A DNA stretch of 64,000 bases, taken from Rhodospirillales bacterium 70-18 (GTDB taxonomy: Bacteria; Pseudomonadota; Alphaproteobacteria; Acetobacterales; Acetobacteraceae). Position numbers and translations under genes: made by a program. The first letter of the stretch is position 1; the number at the start of each line of letters is the position of its first letter. The notes under the pieces were generated by a model. That model was not told the origin of the DNA and made no database searches. It worked only from the letters and a program-made list of their open reading frames with translations. The stretch lies in NCBI GenBank assembly GCA_001899585.1, contig MKWE01000031.1:156040-220039 (forward strand), in the 5' to 3' direction. Positions 51,935 through 60,527 of this stretch are shown here, piece by piece.

Positions 51935-52050
51935 GGCTGGGCGCTGCCCAGACCCGCAAGGGGCCGAGCCCCTGGACCTCGAATTCTTAAGTTAAGAGGT
52001 CCAGGGGCTCGGCCCCTGGCGGGGTTCGGGGCAGCGCCCCGCGCTTGCTT
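51935..52050. repeat. multi-hairpin intergenic repeat, copy D
   Basis: TGGGC-GCT-GCCCA (51938-51950) comes first. Then a perfect 22-base inverted repeat: 51959-51980 (AGGGGCCGAGCCCC and TGGACCTC) with 51996-52017 (GAGGTCCAGGGG and CTCGGCCCCT), spacer GAATTCTTAAGTTAA. Each arm can also fold on itself. GGGGC-AGC-GCCCC follows, ending in GCTTGCTTCC. It lies after tyrS and may end its transcript. Confidence 0.85.
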
Positions 52051-52117
52051 CCCTCAACACGCGCGCCCCCCGCGCGGCGTTTGCCTAGCGCCGTGCCATT
52101 TCCGGCCGGCGACTGCC

Positions 52118-52867
52118 TTGCCTGTGGGCGGCGGGCACGAGGCGGCCAGCGCGGGCGACATCCTGCTGGCCGGGCGCAACATCACCGAACTGCCGCCGGC
52201 CGCGCGCGGCACGGCGATTATGTTCCAGAGCTCTGCGCTGTTCCCGCATCTGTCCTGCCTGGACAACGTCGCCTTCAGCCTGAAGATGCGCGGGATCGGC
52301 CGTGCCGAGCGGCATGCGGCGGCGCGGCAGATGCTGGCGTGGGTGCATATTGAGGCGTTCGCCGAGCGCCGGCCGGCGCAGCCTTCCGGCGGCCAGCAAC
52401 AGCGCGTGGCGCTGGCCCGCGCGCTGATCACCAACCCGGAGGCGCTGCTGCTCGACGAGCCGCTCTCGGCGCTGAACCCGTTCCTGCGCGGGCGGATGAC
52501 CCAGCCGAAATCCTACGACATCGCCGACATCGAATACTGGATCTGCAAGAAGGTCTTCCCGGCCGGCGTGTTGCAGCCGATGGACGTGAAGAAGATCAAG
52601 TATTTCGACAAGATCGTGCCGATTTTCACCACCTGCAAGCTGACGCCGACCAGCGTGATCGCCCACCCTGTCGTACGACGAATTCGCCCGCACCGTGATG
52701 GCCGCCGGCAGCGACAACACGCTGCCGCTGGAGGTCTACGGCATGACCACCAACGTGACCACGCCGGTACTGTATGCGCTGGGCACGCTGACCACGGCGT
52801 TCTCACTGAGCCTCATCTGTGCTGCCTCGGCGTGCTGGCGCTGGTGCGGCGGCGGCGGGCCGGGTGA
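52118..52867 (+). pseudogene. remnants of a polyamine-type ABC transporter operon
   Basis: Three gene fragments are run together in 750 bases. About 52130-52490 is the middle of an ABC ATPase (IMFQSSALFPHLSCLDNVAF, signature PSGGQQQRVALARAL, Walker B LLLDEPLSALNPFL); the Walker A part and the C-terminus are missing. About 52500-52660, in the same frame, is the end of a spermidine/putrescine-type binding protein (YDIADIEYWICKKVFPAGVLQPMD, KIKYFDKIVPIFTT). From 52662 in another frame is the end of an inner-membrane permease (LSYDEFARTVMAAGSDNTLPLEVYG, TTNVTTPVLYALGTLTTAF), whose tail VLALVRRRRAG is back in the first frame. No product can work. Confidence 0.82.
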
Positions 52868-52874
52868 AGCGGCG

Positions 52875-53789
52875 CTACGCCACCACCTGCCCCAGGATCG
52901 GCGCCAGCGCGCGGTAGTCGGCGGCGCGCGGGGCTTTCGGGCGCCAGGTGAGGCCCAGCGTGCGCCAGGCGCCGGCGCCGGCCAGCCGGCGCAGCACGAT
53001 GCCGGTGCCCTCGGCGATGCCGGCCTGCACCGCGCTGCGCGGCAGCAGGGTGACGCCCAGGCCGCCGGCGACCATCTGCACCAGCGTGTGCAGACTGGTG
53101 GCCGCGAAGCCGTCCATGCCGTCGGCCGGCTGCTCGCCGCGGGTGAAGCCGCAGGCCTCCAGCGCCTGGTCGCGCAGGCAATGGCCGTCCTCCAGCAGCA
53201 GCAGCCGGTCCGCCCGCAGCGCGGCCAGCGGCACCTCGGCATGGGCGGCCAGCGGGTGGTCGGCCGGCAGAGCGGCGAGGAACTCGTCGCGCGCCACCGG
53301 CAGCGTCTCGGCGCCGGCGCAGGCGCAGGGCAGCGCCAGCAGCGCCACGTCCAGCCGGCTGTCGAGCAGGCGCTGCACCAGGCTGTCCGTCACATCCTCC
53401 ATCAGCAGCAGGCGCAGATTGGGGAAGGCCGCCCGCAGCGCCGGCATCAGCCGCGGCAGCAGGAACGGCCCCAGCGTCGGGATCACCCCCAGGCGCAGCC
53501 GCCCGCTCATCGGCGCGCGGGCGGCCTGCGCCGCCTCGGTCACCGCCATGAGGGCCGCCAGCGCGTCGCGGGCGCGCGTCACCATCTCGTGCCCCAGCGC
53601 GGTGAACACCACGCGCTTGCCGGCGGAGCGGTCCAGGATGGCGGCGTCGAGCTGCCGCTCCAGCGCCAGCACGCCGGCGGAGAGGGTGGATTGGGTGACC
53701 GCGCAAGCATCGGCGGCGCGGCCGAAATGCTGGTGCTCGGACAGCGCCAGCAGATAGCGGAGCTGTTGCGGGGTGGGCAGCGGCGTCAT
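52875..53789 (-). CDS. oxyR: peroxide-sensing LysR regulator OxyR
   Basis: A 304-residue LysR protein with helix-turn-helix at residues 5-65 (PTPQQLRYLLALSEHQHFGRAADACAVTQSTLSAGV) and an effector domain holding the redox pair Cys204 and Cys213 in LLLLEDGHCLRDQALEACGF, spaced nine residues apart as in E. coli OxyR. It is divergent from katA, its classical target. The gap of 123 bases should hold its operator. Confidence 0.94.
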   Translation of the reverse strand: MTPLPTPQQLRYLLALSEHQHFGRAADACAVTQSTLSAGVLALERQLDAAILDRSAGKRVVFTALGHEMVTRARDALAALMAVTEAAQAARAPMSGRLRLGVIPTLGPFLLPRLMPALRAAFPNLRLLLMEDVTDSLVQRLLDSRLDVALLALPCACAGAETLPVARDEFLAALPADHPLAAHAEVPLAALRADRLLLLEDGHCLRDQALEACGFTRGEQPADGMDGFAATSLHTLVQMVAGGLGVTLLPRSAVQAGIAEGTGIVLRRLAGAGAWRTLGLTWRPKAPRAADYRALAPILGQVVA

Positions 53790-53794
53790 CGGTT

Positions 53795-53853
53795 CACTCG
53801 ATCAATTCGACCAAAACTATTCATTGGCACGAAATTGACCGCCGCGCCATAAG
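53795..53853 (+). promoter_or_regulatory. likely katA promoter with OxyR region
   Basis: TTGGCA (53824-53829) and CATAAG (53848-53853) are 18 bases apart, a modest sigma-70 promoter for katA. Just upstream are TCGATCAATTCGA (a near palindrome at about 53798) and AAAACTATTC, in the right place for OxyR to touch RNA polymerase. No full ATAG-type OxyR site could be spelled out. Confidence 0.35.
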
Positions 53854-53912
53854 CTTTGGCCCCAGAGGCGGCCATTGGCCGAGCCGTCGCTGGCATCGGT
53901 GAAGGACCCGCC

Positions 53913-55349
53913 ATGAGCAACCCCATCCTGACCACCACCGGCGGCGCGCCGGTGGCCGACAACCAGAACAGCCAGACCGCCGGCCCGCGCGGCCCGGTGC
54001 TGTTGCAGGACTACCACCTGGTCGAGAAGCTGGCGCACCAGAACCGCGAGCGCATCCCGGAGCGGGTGGTGCACGCCAAGGGGTCCGGCGCCTACGGCAC
54101 GCTGACCATCACCGGCGACATCACCCGCTATTCCAAGGCCAGCGTGTTCGCGGCGGTCGGCAAGCAGACGGAGATGCTGGCGCGCTTCTCCACCGTGGCC
54201 GGCGAGCGCGGCGCGGCGGATGCCGAGCGGGACGTGCGCGGCTTCGCGCTGAAATTCTACACCGACGAGGGCAACTGGGACCTGGTGGGCAACAACACCC
54301 CGGTGTTCTTCATCCGCGACCCGCTGAAATTCCCCGATTTCATTCGCACGCAGAAGCGCCATCCGCGCAGCAACCTGCGCTCGCCCACCGCGATGTGGGA
54401 TTTCTGGTCGCTGTCGCCCGAAAGCCTGCACCAGGTGACCATCCTGTTCTCCGACCGCGGGCTGCCGCAGGGCCACCGGTTCATGAACGGCTATGGCAGC
54501 CACACCTATTCGATGCTGAACGCGGCCGGCGAGCGGCACTGGGTGAAGTTCCACTTCAAGACCCTGCAGGGCCACCGCCACTGGACCAACGCCGAGGGCA
54601 ACGCGGTGATCGCCGGCGACCGCGAGAGCGCGCAGCGGGATCTGTACGGCGCGATCGAGGGGGGCGATTTTCCGCGCTGGCGCGCCTGCATCCAGGTGAT
54701 GACCGAGGCGCAGGCGGCGGCGTGCGGCTTCAACCCGTTCGACCTGACCAAGGTGTGGCCGCATGGCGACTACCCGCTGATCGAGTTCGGGGTGATCGAG
54801 CTGAACCGCAACCCGGCGCATTATTTCGCCGAGATCGAGCAGGCGGCGTTCTCGCCCTCCAACATCGTGCCGGGGGTCGGCTTCTCTCCGGACAAGATGC
54901 TGCAAGGGCGGATCTTCGCCTATGCCGACGCGCACCGCTACCGCGTGGGCACGCATTACGAGGCGCTGCCGGTCAACCGCCCGCGCTGCCCGGTGCACAC
55001 CTACCACGCCGACGGGGCGATGCGCTTCGACGCGCCGCAAGGGGGCGATGCGTATTACGAGCCGAACAGCTTCGGCGGCCCGGTGCAGGACCCGGCCCGG
55101 GCGGAGCCGCCGCTGTCGCTGTCCGGCGATGCCGCCGCCTATGACCATCGCGCCGGCAACGACGATTACGGCCAGGTGGCCGCGCTCTACCGGCTGTTCG
55201 ACGACGCCCAGCGCGCCCGGCTGCACGCCAACGTGGCCGCCGCGATGCAGGGGGTGCCGGAGGCGATCGTGACGCGCCAGCTCGGCCATTTCGCCCGCGT
55301 GGACGCGCGCTATGCCGAGGGGGTGCGGGCGGCGCTCGCGGCCGGCTGA
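53913..55349 (+). CDS. katA: monofunctional haem catalase
   Basis: A 478-residue small-subunit catalase. The catalytic histidine is His54 in [12 protein letters not shown], the asparagine is in [13 protein letters not shown], and the proximal haem tyrosine is in [21 protein letters not shown] and the C-terminal helix are family-typical. It breaks down H2O2 and is divergent from oxyR. GAAGGACC precedes the ATG. The stop codon is the first base triplet of a 14-base tandem repeat. Confidence 0.97.
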   Translation: MSNPILTTTGGAPVADNQNSQTAGPRGPVLLQDYHLVEKLAHQNRERIPERVVHAKGSGAYGTLTITGDITRYSKASVFAAVGKQTEMLARFSTVAGERGAADAERDVRGFALKFYTDEGNWDLVGNNTPVFFIRDPLKFPDFIRTQKRHPRSNLRSPTAMWDFWSLSPESLHQVTILFSDRGLPQGHRFMNGYGSHTYSMLNAAGERHWVKFHFKTLQGHRHWTNAEGNAVIAGDRESAQRDLYGAIEGGDFPRWRACIQVMTEAQAAACGFNPFDLTKVWPHGDYPLIEFGVIELNRNPAHYFAEIEQAAFSPSNIVPGVGFSPDKMLQGRIFAYADAHRYRVGTHYEALPVNRPRCPVHTYHADGAMRFDAPQGGDAYYEPNSFGGPVQDPARAEPPLSLSGDAAAYDHRAGNDDYGQVAALYRLFDDAQRARLHANVAAAMQGVPEAIVTRQLGHFARVDARYAEGVRAALAAG

Positions 55350-55402
55350 GCATGACCGGCTGGGCATGACCGGCTGGGCATGACCGGACGGGCATGACCG
55401 GA
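55347..55402 (+). repeat. four tandem 14-bp repeats overlapping the katA stop
   Basis: Units TGAGCATGACCGGC, TGGGCATGACCGGC, TGGGCATGACCGGA and CGGGCATGACCGGA stand head to tail; a fifth, weaker unit CGGGCCTTCACCGG follows. The first unit begins with the katA TGA. Each carries ATGACCG. They fill most of the gap before the EAL gene. Confidence 0.9.
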
Positions 55403-55464
55403 CGGGCCTTCACCGGCCCTTAATCCCGGCGGTGGAGCATGCGGTGCAACCGGAAGGGCGCCGC

Positions 55465-57087
55465 ATGACCGTCACCACCGCATCCGCGCCCGCTGCCCGT
55501 GCGGCCAGAGACCGCTTCCTGGCTTTCGCGTTCACTGCGGCGGACGTGCTGGTGGAAGCGGGGACCGATGGCATCATCACGTTCGCCGCCGGGGCGTTCC
55601 GGGTGCGCTTCGGCGACGATGGGGCCCGGTTCGTCGGGCGACATATCGCCAGCCTGATCGCGCCGGGCGACCAGACCACGTTCACCATGGCGCTGTCGGC
55701 GATGCCGCTGCGCGGGCGCATCGCGCCGCTGACGCTGCGGACCAGCGATGCGGCGCAGACGGCCTCGGTGGTGGCGGCGATGCTGGTGCCGGACCCGCCG
55801 GCCCGGCTGTGCTTCACCATCGGCCCGGTGCCCGCCGCGGGCACCGATGCCGTCGCCGAGGGTCCGGCCCGGTTGCAGGATCCGGTTCGCTTCAGGCGGG
55901 AGGCGGAAGCGGTGCTGCGGGCCGGTGGTGCGGCCACGGTCGGGCTGGTGGAGGTGAAAGGCTGGCAAGCCCTGCGCGAGGGGCTGTCGCCGGACGCCCA
56001 GCGCCGCCTGCGCGAGGGCATCGGCGAGGTGCTCGGCGGCGCCGGTGGGCAGGCGCTGGCCAGCGAGGTCGCGGACGGCCGCTATGGCGTGCTGGCGCAG
56101 GGGCGTGCCGATATCGAGGCGACGGTTCGGCAGTTGAGCGCGCTGATGCGCGGCAACCCGGCCACGCGCCAGGCCCGGGTGGAGGGCACCGGCCTGCCGC
56201 TGGATGGCGGTGGGCTGGCTTCGCCCCAGGCCGCACGGGCGTTGCGCTACGTGTTGTCGCGCTTCACCCAGGCCGGCACGGCGGCGGCGGCAGCGGTCGG
56301 CGCCAATGGCGGGCTGGCCGGCATCCTGGCGCAGGCCAGCCTGCGCGCGCGCGCCATGCGCGAGGCAATCGCGGCGCGGCGGTTCCGCCTGGCATTCCAG
56401 CCGGTGGTCGGACTGGCCGACCGTGCGGTGCATCATTACGAGGCCTTGCTGCGGCCGGTCATGACCCCGGGCGGCCCGGCCCAGACCACCCAGGATTTCG
56501 TGACCTTCGCCGAGGCGGTCGGGCTGTCCGGCGAACTGGACTGGGCGGTGCTGGAACTGGCGCTGGGCGCATTGCAGGCGGCGCCACTGGCGCGGGTGGC
56601 GGTCAACATCTCCGGCCTGTCGATGCAAAGTGCGGCGTTCCGCGACCGGGTGCTGGCGCGCATCACGGCGCTGGGCGACCAGCTCGGGGCCAATGGCGGG
56701 GGGCGGCTGCTGATCGAGCTGACCGAGACCGCGGAGATCGACGACATGGCGGGGGCGGCGGAGAGCATCGCCCGGCTGCGCGCCGCCGGCGTGCCGGTAT
56801 GCCTGGACGATTTCGGCGCCGGCGCGGCGGCGTTCCGCTACCTGCGGGCGTTCCAGGTGGATTACGTCAAGATCGACGGCGCCTATGTCCGTGCCGCGGC
56901 GGCGAGCGCGCGGGAGCGTGGGTTCGTCAGCGCGATGGTGGAGCTGGCCGGCTCGGCCGGCGCGGAGGTGATCGCCGAGATGATCGAGACGCCGGAACAG
57001 GCCGACCTGATGCGCACGCTGGGCGTGCAGTACGGCCAGGGCTGGCTGTTCGGCAAGCCGGGCCTGCTGCCGGGGCAGCGCCGCTGA
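55465..57087 (+). CDS. EAL-domain cyclic-di-GMP phosphodiesterase
   Basis: A 540-residue protein. Residues 1-130 resemble a PAS-like sensor (VLVEAGTDGIITFAAGAF, VGRHIASLIAPGDQ); a middle part of about 140 residues may be a degenerate GGDEF-like region; the C-terminal 250 residues are an EAL domain. The catalytic set looks complete: YEALLRP, VAVNIS, LIELTETAEI, CLDDFGAG, VKIDG, IAEMIETPEQ and GQGWLFGKP. It should hydrolyse c-di-GMP. ATG 55465 follows AAGGG by seven bases; a GTG at 55432 is an alternative. Confidence 0.88.
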   Translation: MTVTTASAPAARAARDRFLAFAFTAADVLVEAGTDGIITFAAGAFRVRFGDDGARFVGRHIASLIAPGDQTTFTMALSAMPLRGRIAPLTLRTSDAAQTASVVAAMLVPDPPARLCFTIGPVPAAGTDAVAEGPARLQDPVRFRREAEAVLRAGGAATVGLVEVKGWQALREGLSPDAQRRLREGIGEVLGGAGGQALASEVADGRYGVLAQGRADIEATVRQLSALMRGNPATRQARVEGTGLPLDGGGLASPQAARALRYVLSRFTQAGTAAAAAVGANGGLAGILAQASLRARAMREAIAARRFRLAFQPVVGLADRAVHHYEALLRPVMTPGGPAQTTQDFVTFAEAVGLSGELDWAVLELALGALQAAPLARVAVNISGLSMQSAAFRDRVLARITALGDQLGANGGGRLLIELTETAEIDDMAGAAESIARLRAAGVPVCLDDFGAGAAAFRYLRAFQVDYVKIDGAYVRAAAASARERGFVSAMVELAGSAGAEVIAEMIETPEQADLMRTLGVQYGQGWLFGKPGLLPGQRR

Positions 57088-57182
57088 GGGCGATGGCGGG
57101 GATTGCCGCCAATGTTGCAAAACCTCTCGACGGCCCCGGTTTAATGTGCCTAGGATCGAACAGCAAAGCAGCAGAATACAGA

Positions 57183-57210
57183 TTCGGCGCCCGTTTCTAA
57201 CGGCGCCGAA
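57183..57210. other. hairpin in the leader of the liv operon
   Basis: TTCGGCGCC (57183-57191) pairs with GGCGCCGAA (57202-57210), loop of ten bases. Further on GACCG-GAAAA-CGGTC (57269-57283) lies just before the ribosome site of the binding protein. The first could end the EAL transcript or be a leader structure; no long T-run follows. Confidence 0.4.
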
Positions 57211-57303
57211 AAGGTTACTGTCATTTGCATCCCGTGGGGTGTCATCCAGCCCATGGCCAGAATTAACCGACCGGAAAACGGTCAGATCGGGGAGACACGT
57301 TTA

Positions 57304-58551
57304 ATGGCGAATAAGTCAATACTCGGAATCCGCCGCCGCACCTTGCTACAGGCGGGCGCCACTGTCGGCGGGCTGCAACTTGCCTCGCCTTTCATTCTGT
57401 CCGCCCGCGGCGAGACCCCGGTGAAGATCGGCATGGTCGACCCGCTGACCGGCGTGCTGTCCGCGCTGGCGGCCAGCGAGGTCGAGGGTGCGAAATACGC
57501 GGTGGCGGACCTCAACAAGAAGGGCGGCATCCTCGGGCGGCAGGTGGAACTCCTCGTCGAGGACTCCGCGAATGATGTCGGCACCGGCGTGCAGAAGACG
57601 CGCAAGCTGATCGACCGCGACAAGGTGGACGTGATCTTCGGCGATGTGAACTCGGGCATCGCCTACGCGATGTCGCAGGTCACCAGCGAGAAGAAGGTGT
57701 TCCATATCGTGCCGGGTGGCCATACCGACCCGATCACCGGTACCGATTGCAAGTGGAACGTGTTCCGCATCTGCAACACCACCTCGATGGACGCGGCGGC
57801 GATCACCAAGCAACTGGTGCAGCAGTTCGGCAAGCGCTGGTTCTTCATCACGCCCGACTATGCCTATGGCCACACGCTGCAGGACGCCTTCGTCAAGAAC
57901 CTGAAGGCGGCCGGCGGCGAGTTCGAAGGCGACATGCTGCCGATCAACACCTCCGAGTTCTCCGCGACCCTGATCAAGGCCAAGGCGTACAAGCCCAATG
58001 TGCTGCTCAACAACATGGGCGGGCTGGCGCAGGTCAACTGCATGAAGCAATTCGTGCAGTTCGGCATGAACAAGGACATGGCCCTCGGCGGCGCGCTGTT
58101 CGAATTGGAAGGCGTCGAGGCGCTGCCCGCGGTCGCCCAGTCCGGCTGGTGGTGCTACGAGTGGTGGTGGAACCAGGACCTGCCGGAAGTGAAGGCGTTC
58201 GTGGCCGATTTCCGCAAGGCGACCGGCAAGACGCCGACCGCGCGGCACTGGTTCGGCGTGGTCGCGGTGCACTCGGTGCGGCTTGCCGCGGCCAAGGCGA
58301 AGTCGCTGGACGGGCTCAAGCTGGCCAAGGCGCTGGAAGACCTGGAACTGCCGCCCGACGTGGCGCTGCAGCCGGGCAAAATCCGCTATCGCGCCGGCGA
58401 CCACCAGCTGATGAGCAATATCTTCGTCGGCGAGGTGCACCCGGCGGTCGGCAACAAGGACAACATCTTCACCCCCAAGGTGGTGGTGCCCGGCGAGGAA
58501 GCCGCCGGAACCGTCGCCAATACCGGGTGCGTGATGAAATACCCGGCCTGA
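57304..58551 (+). CDS. branched-chain amino acid/urea-type ABC binding protein
   Basis: A 415-residue periplasmic protein of the Leu/Ile/Val-binding class. The signal is Tat-like (RRRTLLQAGATVGGLQLASPFIL with RRRT-L). The mature fold has KIGMVDPLTGVLSALAASEVEGAKYAVADLNKKGGILGRQVEL and ITPDYAYGHTLQDAFVKNLKAAGGEFEGD. WWWNQDLPEVKAF and the cysteines DCKWNVFRICNT are specific to a subgroup. It starts the liv operon after GGGGAGAC. Whether the ligand is an amino acid or a small amide cannot be read. Confidence 0.9.
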   Translation: MANKSILGIRRRTLLQAGATVGGLQLASPFILSARGETPVKIGMVDPLTGVLSALAASEVEGAKYAVADLNKKGGILGRQVELLVEDSANDVGTGVQKTRKLIDRDKVDVIFGDVNSGIAYAMSQVTSEKKVFHIVPGGHTDPITGTDCKWNVFRICNTTSMDAAAITKQLVQQFGKRWFFITPDYAYGHTLQDAFVKNLKAAGGEFEGDMLPINTSEFSATLIKAKAYKPNVLLNNMGGLAQVNCMKQFVQFGMNKDMALGGALFELEGVEALPAVAQSGWWCYEWWWNQDLPEVKAFVADFRKATGKTPTARHWFGVVAVHSVRLAAAKAKSLDGLKLAKALEDLELPPDVALQPGKIRYRAGDHQLMSNIFVGEVHPAVGNKDNIFTPKVVVPGEEAAGTVANTGCVMKYPA

Positions 58552-58570
58552 GACAGGCTTAGCCGGCATC

Positions 58571-58611
58571 CCCCCGCCCGCCTGCCCGCCACGTGTGGGC
58601 ATGGGCGGGGG
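58571..58611 (+). other. hairpin between binding-protein and permease genes
   Basis: CCCCCGCCC (58571-58579) pairs with GGGCGGGGG (58603-58611); inside it TGCCC (58583-58587) pairs with GGGCA (58597-58601). Such hairpins behind a binding-protein gene often protect its mRNA end or lower read-through so that the binding protein is made in excess. Confidence 0.6.
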
Positions 58612-58662
58612 CGTTGCTGTCGCCCGCGTTGTCCCTGTCCTCCGTGTTGTACTGGACGGCCG

Positions 58663-59532
58663 ATGCTGCAAGTCATCTTCTTCAACGTGACGAACGGGCT
58701 GATCATCGGCGCGTTCTATGTGCTGTTGGCGCTCGGACTGGCGCTGATCCTGAACCTGTCCAACGTGATCAATTTCGCGCATGGCAACTTCCTGGCGCTG
58801 GGCGGCTACTTCGCCTTCGCGATCACGCCGGTGCTGGGATACTGGGGCGCCCTTATCGTGGCGCCGCTGCTGACGGCGGCCCTGGGCTTCGTGGTGGAAC
58901 GGCTGCTGATCAGCCGGGTCTATTCGCGCGACCCGGTCTATAGCCTGCTGCTGACCTTCGGCCTGGCCTTCGTCATCCAGGACGTCTGCCGCTACACCTG
59001 GGGGCCGAATGGCCTGCCCCTCGGCATTCCCGACGCATTGTCGCAGCCGCTGTCGCCGGAGCTGTTCTTCATCACCTGGTACCGCATCTTCATGGTGGCG
59101 ATCGTCATCGTGGCGGTGGCCGGGCTGTTCCTGTTCCTGCGCTACAGCCGGGTGGGCGTGCGCATCCGCGCCGGCACCCTCGACCTCGACACCGTCTCGG
59201 TGCTGGGCGTGAACGTGCGGCTGCTGCGCACCTTCAACTTCTCCATCGGCTGCCTGATGGCCGGGTTGGCCGGCGTGCTGGCGGCCGGCCAGATCGGGCT
59301 GAACCCGAACATGGGCGACGACCTGCTGATGCCGAGCTTCATCGCCATCATCGTCGGCGGCGTCGGCAGCCTGACCGGCACGCTGTTCGGCGGGCTGCTG
59401 ATCGGTCTGGCCGGCGCCATCACCACGGTGTTCTACCCCTCCGCCAGCGAGGCGGTGATCTATATCATCATGGCGGTGGTCCTGCTGCTGCGGCCGCGCG
59501 GACTGATGGGCGAGGAGGGCATGCTGACATGA
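58663..59532 (+). CDS. livH: branched-chain amino acid ABC permease LivH-type
   Basis: A 289-residue inner-membrane permease with about eight helices. Family marks are GLIIGAFYVLLALGLALILNLSNVINFAHGNFLALGGYFAF, VYSLLLTFGLAFVIQDVCR, and GGVGSLTGTLFGGLLIG near the end. It forms the channel with LivM. Its stop overlaps the livM start by four bases. Confidence 0.94.
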   Translation: MLQVIFFNVTNGLIIGAFYVLLALGLALILNLSNVINFAHGNFLALGGYFAFAITPVLGYWGALIVAPLLTAALGFVVERLLISRVYSRDPVYSLLLTFGLAFVIQDVCRYTWGPNGLPLGIPDALSQPLSPELFFITWYRIFMVAIVIVAVAGLFLFLRYSRVGVRIRAGTLDLDTVSVLGVNVRLLRTFNFSIGCLMAGLAGVLAAGQIGLNPNMGDDLLMPSFIAIIVGGVGSLTGTLFGGLLIGLAGAITTVFYPSASEAVIYIIMAVVLLLRPRGLMGEEGMLT

Positions 59533-60527
59533 GCGGGCACGCAACCGAGGCGCCCCCGGTGGCGGCCGCTGCCGCCGGAGGGCTGCCGCGCCGGCTGGCC
59601 GGGCTCGCCGTGTTGTGGCTGGTGCTGGCCACGGCGCCGCTCTGGATGCCGCTGATCGGCGGCTATGACGCGCTGGCGACCCGGGTGCTGGTGCTGGGGC
59701 TGGTGGCGATGTCGTTCAACATCGTGCTTGGCTTCACCGGACAGATGAGCTTCGGGCACGCCGCCTATTTCGGCCTCGGCGCCTACGGGGCGGGGCTGAC
59801 GCTGAAGTTCATCGCCGCCTCCACCCCGCTCGCGCTGCTGTTCGGAACGCTGCTCGGCGGCGTGCTGGGCACGTTGTTCGGGCTGCTGATCGTGCGGCGG
59901 CGGGGCGTGTATTTCGCCATGGTCACCATCGCGTTCGGGCAGGTGTGCTTCTACGTCGCCTATAAATGGAACGACCTGACCGGCGGCTATGACGGCCTGC
60001 GCGGCTTCCAGCGAGCGCCGCTGCACCTGGGGCTGGCGACCATCGACATCGCCGCCTCCTCGCGGGTGTTCTACTATTTCGTGCTGGTGATCTTCGCGCT
60101 GGCGGTGGGCGCGATGGCGCTGGTGCTGCGCTCGCCGTTCGGCCGCACCCTGCTGGCGATCCGCGAGAACGAGCGGCGGGCGCGCTTCCTGGGCATCCCG
60201 GTGGAGCGGCATATCTGGCTCGCCTTCTCGGTATCGTGCTTCTTCGCCGCGCTGGCCGGCTCGCTCTACGCGCTGCTCAACAACTTCGCCGACCCGCTGG
60301 CGCTGCACTACACGCTGTCCGGCGAGATCGTCATCATGACGGTGATGGGCGGCATGCGCGCCTTCTGGGGGCCGCTGCTCGGGGCCGCGGTGTTCGTGGT
60401 GCTGCAGGACTACGTCTCCTCGATGACGGAGAACTGGATGAGCATCATCGGCATCATCTTCATGCTGGTGGTGCTGTTCTTCCCGCGCGGACTGCTCGGC
60501 TTCATGCAGCGGAGGGACGCGCGATGA
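59529..60527 (+). CDS. livM: branched-chain amino acid ABC permease LivM-type
   Basis: A 332-residue permease. Marks are SFNIVLGFTGQMSFGHAAYFGLGAYGAGL, VTIAFGQVCFYVAYKWNDLTGGYDGL, AIRENERRARFLGI and TVMGGMRAFWGPLLGA. It is the second channel subunit. The ATG at 59529 lies in the livH stop; its stop overlaps livG. Confidence 0.94.
   Translation: MSGHATEAPPVAAAAAGGLPRRLAGLAVLWLVLATAPLWMPLIGGYDALATRVLVLGLVAMSFNIVLGFTGQMSFGHAAYFGLGAYGAGLTLKFIAASTPLALLFGTLLGGVLGTLFGLLIVRRRGVYFAMVTIAFGQVCFYVAYKWNDLTGGYDGLRGFQRAPLHLGLATIDIAASSRVFYYFVLVIFALAVGAMALVLRSPFGRTLLAIRENERRARFLGIPVERHIWLAFSVSCFFAALAGSLYALLNNFADPLALHYTLSGEIVIMTVMGGMRAFWGPLLGAAVFVVLQDYVSSMTENWMSIIGIIFMLVVLFFPRGLLGFMQRRDAR

Noticed and set aside
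52118-52867. A chimeric ATPase/binding-protein fusion as a new functional gene
   Set aside because: It lacks Walker A, changes frame, and joins fragments of three different ABC components. Decay is the simpler explanation.
55347-55416. CRISPR-like repeat array after katA
   Set aside because: Units are 14 bases and directly adjacent with no spacers; no cas gene is near.
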